Below, one piece after another: positions 59,057-64,000 of a DNA stretch of 64,000 nt (positions are counted from its first letter, which is position 1; the number at the start of each line of letters is the position of its first letter). The stretch is from JBBQWS01 sp038210415. Its GTDB lineage: Bacteria > Actinomycetota > Actinomycetes > Prado026. The notes beneath the pieces were generated by a model. It had not been told where the DNA came from, did no database searches, and was given only the letters and a program-made list of their open reading frames with translations. A program made the translations under genes and the position numbers. The stretch is from positions 21,459-85,458 of the forward strand of contig JBBQWS010000007.1 in NCBI GenBank assembly GCA_038210415.1. Reading direction: 5' to 3'.

Positions 59057-61486
59057 ATGCGCGCATCGGTCCGAACAGTCGTAGCAGCCACGGTCTTCGC
59101 AACCATCGGTGCCGCGGGGCTGCCCGCCGGAGCGGCGGGAGCGACCGCAACCGGTCATCCGGCGCCGGGGGTGCGGATCGTCCGGGACGAGTACGGCGTC
59201 CCGCACATCTACGCCGACAGCGTCCGTGGACTCTTCTTCGGCCAGGGCTGGGCCACAGGCGAGGAACGGCTGTGGCAGGCCGACCTGATCCGCCGTACGG
59301 CTACCGGTCGCCTCGCGGCGCTGATCGGGCCTGGTGCCGGCAACAGCAACATCGGCTCGGACGAGTTCTTCCGCAGCTACTCCGGTGGTGCGGCCTACCT
59401 CGGCAAGCTGCTGAGCCAGCTCGACCAGCCCAGCCGGGCGGCGGTCACCGGGTTCGTCGACGGGCTGAACGGCGAGATCGCCAAGGCGGAGCACGACGGC
59501 ACGTTGCCGCTGGAGTACGGCGCGGTCCAGGCGCTGCCCCAACCGTGGACCCTGCAGGACGTGATCGCGAGCGGGATGCTCTCGATGCTGCAAGTCGGCG
59601 CCACCGGTTCGGACGAGCTCTTCAACCTGTCCGTGCTTCAGGACATGGTGGGCCGGCTGGGACCGGTCGATGGCAGCAAAGCATTCGCCGACTCGCACTG
59701 GTTGGACGACCCGACTGCGCCGACGACCATCCCCGGCGCCAGTCCCGCCGCCGCCGCTACGAGCGCGCACGTGCTCGCACTTCGGTCCGCACTCAAGATC
59801 GACCCGACGGCAGCGGCGAGGGCGCGCGGCCTGCTCGCCGCGGCTGCTGCCAGGGCAGGCGCGCTGGGCTACGGGGGCCCGGGCCACTCCAATGCGATCG
59901 CGCTCTCCGGTCGGCTCACCGCCACCGGCCAGCCCCTGCTCCTCGGCGGACCGCAGATCGGCCACAGCCTGCCGCAGGGCTTCATGGAGCTGAGCCTGCA
60001 CGGGGCCGGGTTCGACGCCACGGGCGTGACCTTGGCCGGTGTCCCCGGCGTGCTGATCGGCAGCGGCTTCGACCATGCCTGGACCGTGACGACCGGGGGC
60101 GACGACAACGAGGACCTGTACGCCGAGACCCTCGACCCGACCGGTCACCCCGGCGCGTACTTCTACAAGGGTCGCTGGAAGTCGCTGAGCTGCCGGCTCG
60201 AGTCGATCGACGTCGCAGGGGGGTCAGCCGTGCCGTACCAGGCCTGCGACACGGTGCACGGGCCCGTGATCGGCCTTTCCGGCAACACGGCGATCGCGAT
60301 GCGCGACGCGACACGCAACCTCGTGAACGACACCCTGCGCGGGTTCTTCGGCATGGATCGGGCGACGTCGGTCGGCCAGTTCGTCGCGGCGGCCGAGACG
60401 GTTGGCGGCAGCCTCAACCTGACGTACGCGGACAGCAAGGGGCACATCGCGTATACGCACGTCGGACCCGTCCCGATCCGGCCGGCGACGGACAACCGGT
60501 TCCTGCCTCACCCTGGTGACGGCAGCGACGAGTGGTCGGGCTTCCTCCCCAAGTCGCAGCTGCCGCTCGTGATCGACCCGGCGCAGGGTTGGCTCGCCAA
60601 CTGGAACAACAAGCCCGAAGCCGGCTGGACCAACTCAAGCGACGGCTTCTGGCAGTGGGGCCCGGTGCAGCGAGTGCAGGCGATCCGGCGCCAGCTCGAA
60701 GGGCTGAAGCCCGGGACGGCGACGGTCGCCACCCTCGAGCGGATCAACCGCGTCGCGGGTACGACGGCGCAGACCCCGACCGGTGACGATGGCTCGGTGC
60801 CGATCCCGACGCTGCTGCGCCCGCTGCTCACCAAGGTCGTCCCGTCGGCCGACCCACGGCTGCCGGCGGTGCTCGCCCTGATGCGTACCTGGGACCAGAA
60901 GCAGGTCGACGCGAACAACGACGGCTCGTACGACAGCGCCGCACTCACCGTCTTCAACACGTGGTACGCGACCCTGCTGGATTCGGTCGTCGTGCCCGCC
61001 CTCGGGTCCCCGTTCGCGGCCGGCGCCAGCGACGAGAACACGTCAGCGAACATCGTGAGCCGGTTGGTCAGTGGCAAGAAGGCCGGCTTGCCGTTGCAGT
61101 ACGACTACCTGCACGGCGCCCCGCTGCCGACCGCGGTCACCGGTAGTCTCGTCGCGTCGCTCGACGCGTTGACGACAAAGTTCGGCACCAGCATGGTCGC
61201 CGACTGGCTCACCCCGGACGCGACCATCACCTGGTCGTCGCTGGGGGCGGGCAGCGTCCCGAACACGCCCCAGATGAACCGCGGCACGTACAACCAGATC
61301 CTGAGCCTCACCTCAGCCGGCCCGGTCGGCGAGAACGTCGTCGCGCCGGGTGAGAGCGGTGACGTGCGCAGCTCGCACTTCACCGATCAGCTGGCGCTCT
61401 ACGCGACCTGGAAGTACAAGCCGATGCGGATCACCACGACGGACGTGGAGGCCCACGCGACGTCGGTGGAGTGGCTCACCCCGTAG
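59057..61486 (+). CDS. Secreted penicillin-acylase (Ntn hydrolase) family amidase
   Basis: An 809-residue precursor: Sec signal (1-35), alpha chain with VRIVRDEYGVPHIYADS and GQGWATGEERLWQADLIRR, a linker, and the beta chain starting at Ser278 in GGPGHSNAIALSG, where self-cleavage makes Ser the N-terminal nucleophile. YADSKGHIAYTHVGPVPIRP and the later WLANWNNKPEAGW (active-site Asn region) are conserved. The family removes acyl groups from beta-lactams, homoserine lactones or lipopeptides; the true substrate is open. GGGGAGGAG lies 6 bases before ATG 59057. Confidence 0.88.
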   Translation: MRASVRTVVAATVFATIGAAGLPAGAAGATATGHPAPGVRIVRDEYGVPHIYADSVRGLFFGQGWATGEERLWQADLIRRTATGRLAALIGPGAGNSNIGSDEFFRSYSGGAAYLGKLLSQLDQPSRAAVTGFVDGLNGEIAKAEHDGTLPLEYGAVQALPQPWTLQDVIASGMLSMLQVGATGSDELFNLSVLQDMVGRLGPVDGSKAFADSHWLDDPTAPTTIPGASPAAAATSAHVLALRSALKIDPTAAARARGLLAAAAARAGALGYGGPGHSNAIALSGRLTATGQPLLLGGPQIGHSLPQGFMELSLHGAGFDATGVTLAGVPGVLIGSGFDHAWTVTTGGDDNEDLYAETLDPTGHPGAYFYKGRWKSLSCRLESIDVAGGSAVPYQACDTVHGPVIGLSGNTAIAMRDATRNLVNDTLRGFFGMDRATSVGQFVAAAETVGGSLNLTYADSKGHIAYTHVGPVPIRPATDNRFLPHPGDGSDEWSGFLPKSQLPLVIDPAQGWLANWNNKPEAGWTNSSDGFWQWGPVQRVQAIRRQLEGLKPGTATVATLERINRVAGTTAQTPTGDDGSVPIPTLLRPLLTKVVPSADPRLPAVLALMRTWDQKQVDANNDGSYDSAALTVFNTWYATLLDSVVVPALGSPFAAGASDENTSANIVSRLVSGKKAGLPLQYDYLHGAPLPTAVTGSLVASLDALTTKFGTSMVADWLTPDATITWSSLGAGSVPNTPQMNRGTYNQILSLTSAGPVGENVVAPGESGDVRSSHFTDQLALYATWKYKPMRITTTDVEAHATSVEWLTP

Positions 61487-61819
61487 CCCGACGACGCGCC
61501 CTCGGGGCACCTCTTCAGCCTCGTGCGGCCCTCTTGGCCCGCCAGTCCCCTTGGTCCCACAGTGACTTGAGCCACGTCACCCAGGGAAACGTCTTCTTAG
61601 GGTTCGCCGTGCCACGGCTTAGCCATCCTGCAAGAAGCGCTGACCTACCGTTGATGCACCGCCGGTAGCGCGGGCCTGGTCTTACCCCGACTTCGATCGC
61701 GGGCCAGGTCGTCAGCGCAGTGATCGGGCGGCGTCCATGCCCGGCACGGTTTCGGGCCCCATCCAGAGCACGGCGAACGCTCGCCGCTCGCGTCTGGCCA
61801 GCCCCACAGGAGTATCCCT
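61487..61819. other. 333-base intergenic region without a gene
   Basis: No reading frame with coding character is visible. It holds a palindromic site at 61562-61580 and a short hairpin CTACCG/CGGTAG (61646-61668 region), and should contain the promoter and a long leader of the following secreted GH26-like gene. I could not match it to a known riboswitch class. Confidence 0.5.
61562..61580. promoter_or_regulatory. CRP-like palindrome upstream of the second GH26-like gene
   Basis: GTGACTTGAGCCACGTCAC has GTGAC/GTCAC arms, and its first 14 bases fit the GTG-N6-GNCAC pattern described for actinomycete CRP. It is 240 bases before the gene start, so a role is only possible. Confidence 0.35.
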
Positions 61820-62674
61820 ATGGCTTGGAAGCACAAGCGTGTCACCGCGTCCGTCGCCGTCCTTGGCGCGATAGCGGCCATTGCAGTCGCCAGCACGACG
61901 CTCCCCTCGGGCGCCGCGACCAGGTCGGCCGGTAAGGTCGCACTCCCGACCGGTGTCGCTCTCGGTTCGTCCTTCGGTGGCGGAGGGGCCGCCAGCATGG
62001 CGGCAACGGCAGCGCGGTTCCCGAATTCCTCAGTCGGCAGGTACTACTTCCCCGGGAACCCGTCGGCCTACTCGTCGAGCGGGCTGAGCCGGATCCCGGC
62101 CCGCGAGGTGATCATGGTGTCGTTCAAGACGCCGGTCGCCACCGTGAAGTCCGGTGCCTACGACGCTCAGTTCGCGACGATCCTTCGGTCGTGGAACGCC
62201 TCCGGCCGGACCATCTACTGGACCTGGCAGCACGAGGCGGACAACCCGTCCAAGAACATCGCACCGGCGGACTTCGTGGCCGGCTGGAAGAAGCTGCTCG
62301 CCGTCGCCGCAGCCAACCCGTCGGCGCACGTCCACTCGATGAGCATCCTGATGGCCTACGCGCTGACGCCGAACCACCCGCACGGCAACCCCGACGCCTG
62401 GTACGTCAACACCGACGTGCTCGGCTTCGACTGCTACAGCCTCACCAACGAGAAGTTCGCCTTGGCCTATGCGGCAGCGAAGGGCAAGCGGCTTGCGTTC
62501 CCCGAGTTCGGTGCCGGTATCGCAGGCGCCTCGGACGCGGCCAGCCTGGCGTTCGCGGAGTCGTTCATCGGGGCGTTCACCCCGAATGTGTTCGCCGCCG
62601 CCTGGTTCAACGCACTGGGAACCGCCCTGAGTCGGATTCCGCAGACCGCTCACTACCTGAACTCCATCGCGTAG
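61820..62674 (+). CDS. Secreted GH26-like glycoside hydrolase, barrel only
   Basis: A 284-residue protein with Sec signal (1-33). TIYWTWQHEADNPSK (Glu139) and RLAFPEFGAGIAG (Glu229) are placed like the acid/base and nucleophile of GH26 enzymes, and VNTDVLGFDCYSL is the intervening strand. It is short for the family and has no extra binding domain. ACAGGAG precedes the ATG by 8 bases. It differs clearly from the longer GH26-like protein at 20.5 kb. A strong terminator follows. Confidence 0.65.
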   Translation: MAWKHKRVTASVAVLGAIAAIAVASTTLPSGAATRSAGKVALPTGVALGSSFGGGGAASMAATAARFPNSSVGRYYFPGNPSAYSSSGLSRIPAREVIMVSFKTPVATVKSGAYDAQFATILRSWNASGRTIYWTWQHEADNPSKNIAPADFVAGWKKLLAVAAANPSAHVHSMSILMAYALTPNHPHGNPDAWYVNTDVLGFDCYSLTNEKFALAYAAAKGKRLAFPEFGAGIAGASDAASLAFAESFIGAFTPNVFAAAWFNALGTALSRIPQTAHYLNSIA

Positions 62675-62688
62675 CTCTCGGTTGCTCG

Positions 62689-62730
62689 GGTTGCAGGACG
62701 CCGATGACTTTCCGTCGGCGTCCTGCAACC
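62689..62730 (+). terminator. Hairpin terminator after the GH26-like gene
   Basis: GGTTGCAGGACGCCGA (62689-62704) and its exact complement at 62715-62730 form a 16-base stem with a 10-base loop. Confidence 0.85.
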
Positions 62731-62749
62731 AGTGGTGGGTCGGTCTCGC

Positions 62750-62980
62750 TCAGGGGGAGACGACTCCCTTGACGGCGTCGAGCACGCCGCCCGCAGGTCC
62801 GCCGACAGCATCGGCGAGCCCCGTCAGGGCCTCGGCTGCCCCGCCCTGAATTCCAGCGGCGGCTTCAGCCGCGTTGCTCGCGGTCTCGGTGAGCTGACTG
62901 GCGTCAGGCAGCAACTCCGGCAACTCGATGCCGGTCTGTTCTGCAAGTCCGGCGAGCGTCTCTCGCGGTCTGCTCCACAT
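62750..62980 (-). CDS. Small Ala/Gly-rich protein, possibly truncated
   Basis: A 76-residue frame from ATG 62978-62980. GLAEQTGIELPELLPDASQL then helical Ala-rich sequence and AVGGPAGGVLDAVKGVVSP has coding-like composition. There is no ribosome site before the ATG, and protein-like sequence seems to continue upstream (RRAGTAQRLAGPD) to a stop, so it may be the remaining part of a longer gene in this degraded zone. No family recognised. Confidence 0.35.
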   Translation of the reverse strand: MWSRPRETLAGLAEQTGIELPELLPDASQLTETASNAAEAAAGIQGGAAEALTGLADAVGGPAGGVLDAVKGVVSP

Positions 62981-63145
62981 GTCGGGCCCGGCAAGCCTCT
63001 GCGCAGTTCCCGCCCGCCGGTCTACGGGTCCGTCCGCAGTGGGTGCTCAGATCCCTGTACCCAGTCCCGTGCCGAGAGCGGGCTTCGGCCCCGTGAACGA
63101 CACAACCGGTGCCTCTGACCTGCGGAGACACCGGCTGAAATGCGT

Positions 63146-63170
63146 CGGGGTGGCGGGATTTGAACTCCTG
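63146..63170 (-). other. tRNA-3'-end-like fragment, possible attachment-site scar
   Basis: On the minus strand AGTTCAAATCCCGCCACCCC has a T-loop and the 3' T-stem and acceptor strand of a tRNA, but the 5' T-stem partner is missing. This is what remains at the far side of an element integrated into a tRNA gene. About 55 bases further, GCAGGTCAGGGGCTTGC (63224-63240) resembles GCAGGTCAGAGGCTTGC found at 10514-10530 beside the relic integrase. Confidence 0.4.
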
Positions 63171-63356
63171 CTGAGCGCGTCCAGGCCGTGTTGATCAGAT
63201 CCGTTCTATCCGGATCGTCGCAGGTCAGGGGCTTGCGATGTCCATGGCCGTCCAGGGGGTGTCTCCTGAGTCCAAGGTTTCCGTGACCAGTTCTGTGACC
63301 ACTTGGTGGCCGGCGGCGGCTTTCCTGTCCGTTCCGGGGGCGCTCGGCAGCGGCAC

Positions 63357-63570
63357 CTAGCCGCGGGTGTAATGGACCGTCATGTTCGTCCAATCGCGTC
63401 CTTCGTCGCCCAGGTCGCCATGGAACACGACGTCGCGAATGACGATTGCGCCCAGGCCGCTGATCGACCGAGCACTCGTCGAACAGGCTCGGGATGCTTT
63501 CCTGGCCTTCGCCCTCTGGGTTGGCCTGTGAGAAGTGCTGGACCGCCCAACTATTCGCGTCGTGGCTCAC
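63357..63570 (-). pseudogene. Frameshifted small conserved protein gene
   Basis: GTG 63568-63570 opens SHDANSWAVQHFSQANPEGE GQESIPSL in one frame; the expected continuation VRRVLGRS is in a second frame and SISGLGAIVIRDVVFHGDLG DEGRDWTNMTVHYTRG in a third, ending at TAG 63357. Joined, these resemble a small actinobacterial family with the A-N-P-E-G-E-G-Q motif and a D-W-x-x-x-T-V-x-Y end. At least two shifts are needed, so the gene appears dead, unless there are sequence errors. Confidence 0.45.
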
Positions 63571-63870
63571 GGAGCGATCATGCCTCGCTCGGCCGCGCAC
63601 ACGAACAGGTTGGCACGTTGGTGCGGTTTTGGGTCAGACTTGCCCAGGTGCAACGGTGTGCTCCGGAGCTGGCCACGACGGCGTCCTCACGTAGGCCTTC
63701 TGGCAGCTCGGCCACCCGACCGTACCACTGCGTAGCGACCATCACCCACGAACTCGCACGCGCTGTCCCAGACGGCCACGTCCGGTGGCGGGCGGCAACT
63801 ACGGCATCCTGTGCGTTCTCCGAGCGGTACGGTGCACACAGCCAGACTCCCGAGCAGCGAGGTGCCCTCC
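63571..63870. other. 300-base stretch without a convincing gene
   Basis: Several overlapping open frames exist on both strands, but none shows a ribosome site, a known motif or steady codon bias. It continues the degraded zone that starts near 62.98 kb. Confidence 0.45.
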
Positions 63871-64000
63871 GTGTTTGACAACGGCTTCGTGCCAGACCGT
63901 GCCAACGCGGCGAACCACATGAGCAACCTGCCGCCGGGGCTGCCGATTCAGTCCCAAGGAGAGAAAGAGGCACTTGAGGCTCTGCGCGCAGAGCGCAAAG
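63871..64000 (+). CDS. N-terminal fragment of an unknown protein (runs off the window)
   Basis: GTG 63871, with GCGAGG about 8 bases upstream, opens MFDNGFVPDRANAANHMSNL, then PPGLPIQSQGEKEALEALRA and ERK at the window edge (43 residues). It is polar and helix-forming at the end. I recognise no family from this part. Its place after a degraded zone suggests it may belong to mobile-element cargo. Confidence 0.45.
   Translation, partial: MFDNGFVPDRANAANHMSNLPPGLPIQSQGEKEALEALRAERK

Noticed and set aside
61487..61819. A cyclic-di-AMP or cyclic-di-GMP riboswitch before the secreted protein gene
   Set aside because: I could not find the conserved core sequences of either class; hairpins there are short.
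63141..63170. A complete tRNA gene on the minus strand
   Set aside because: Only the T-loop and 3' side are present; no D-arm, anticodon arm or 5' acceptor strand is found within 100 bases.

Overview
The window is high-GC DNA from a free-living actinomycete. The evidence is the gene order 4.5S RNA - dnaX - recR - DUF5063 - lysC - asd, the tRNA adenosine deaminase with its actinobacterial partner protein, an F420-type luciferase-like oxidoreductase, frequent GTG/TTG starts and tight 4-base gene overlaps. I do not assign a genus.

Layout. 1-8.2 kb: the end of a DUF3037 gene, a GH13 alpha-glucosidase with a DinB-like gene, a PLP decarboxylase with a START-fold gene, a TSUP exporter, and the three-gene proton-translocating transhydrogenase (pntAA-AB-B). 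8.2-10.5 kb: a SEC-C protein, upp, the tadA pair and tRNA-Ser(CGA). 10.5-11.7 kb: a decayed integrative element made of a 5'-truncated tyrosine integrase and a broken His-rich ORF. 11.7-20.5 kb: UbiA with a small membrane protein, a three-gene operon of reductive pyrimidine/hydantoin catabolism type, an ABC-2 exporter and small secreted proteins.

20.5-39.8 kb is the most interesting block. A secreted GH26-like enzyme diverges from a pst operon ordered pstB, DUF1508, pstC, pstA, pstS, then an 893-residue surface protein and a sortase-fold protein without catalytic residues. A second secreted PstS-like protein, an Ig/WxL-like protein, a DUF916 protein, a membrane-anchored protein and a 1028-residue Ig-repeat protein with an LPHTG signal follow. 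Direct repeats of GTTCACC-like units at 11- or 22-base phase (PHO-box architecture) precede five transcription units here. I infer a phosphate-starvation surface system that couples phosphate capture to a WxL/DUF916-type wall complex. Three of the proteins share an N-terminal domain of about 150 residues that I do not recognise.

39.8-58.8 kb is mostly housekeeping: LytR_C protein, HerA-like ATPase, tRNA-Ser(GGA), SRP RNA, dnaX/recR, aspartate-pathway genes, then a DUF6421-SDR-aldolase operon, an AI-2E family permease, an M20 amidohydrolase, a glutamate-cysteine ligase-like enzyme, an SDR and a methyltransferase. Three very small membrane or exported peptides sit in the gaps. 59-64 kb holds a secreted penicillin-acylase family enzyme, a second GH26-like secreted protein and a second degraded zone with a tRNA-3'-end-like scar and a frameshifted gene.

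A repeat of about 60 bases occurs four times (8.2, 8.65, 48.3 and 48.65 kb), as two inverted pairs, each pair enclosing one small gene.
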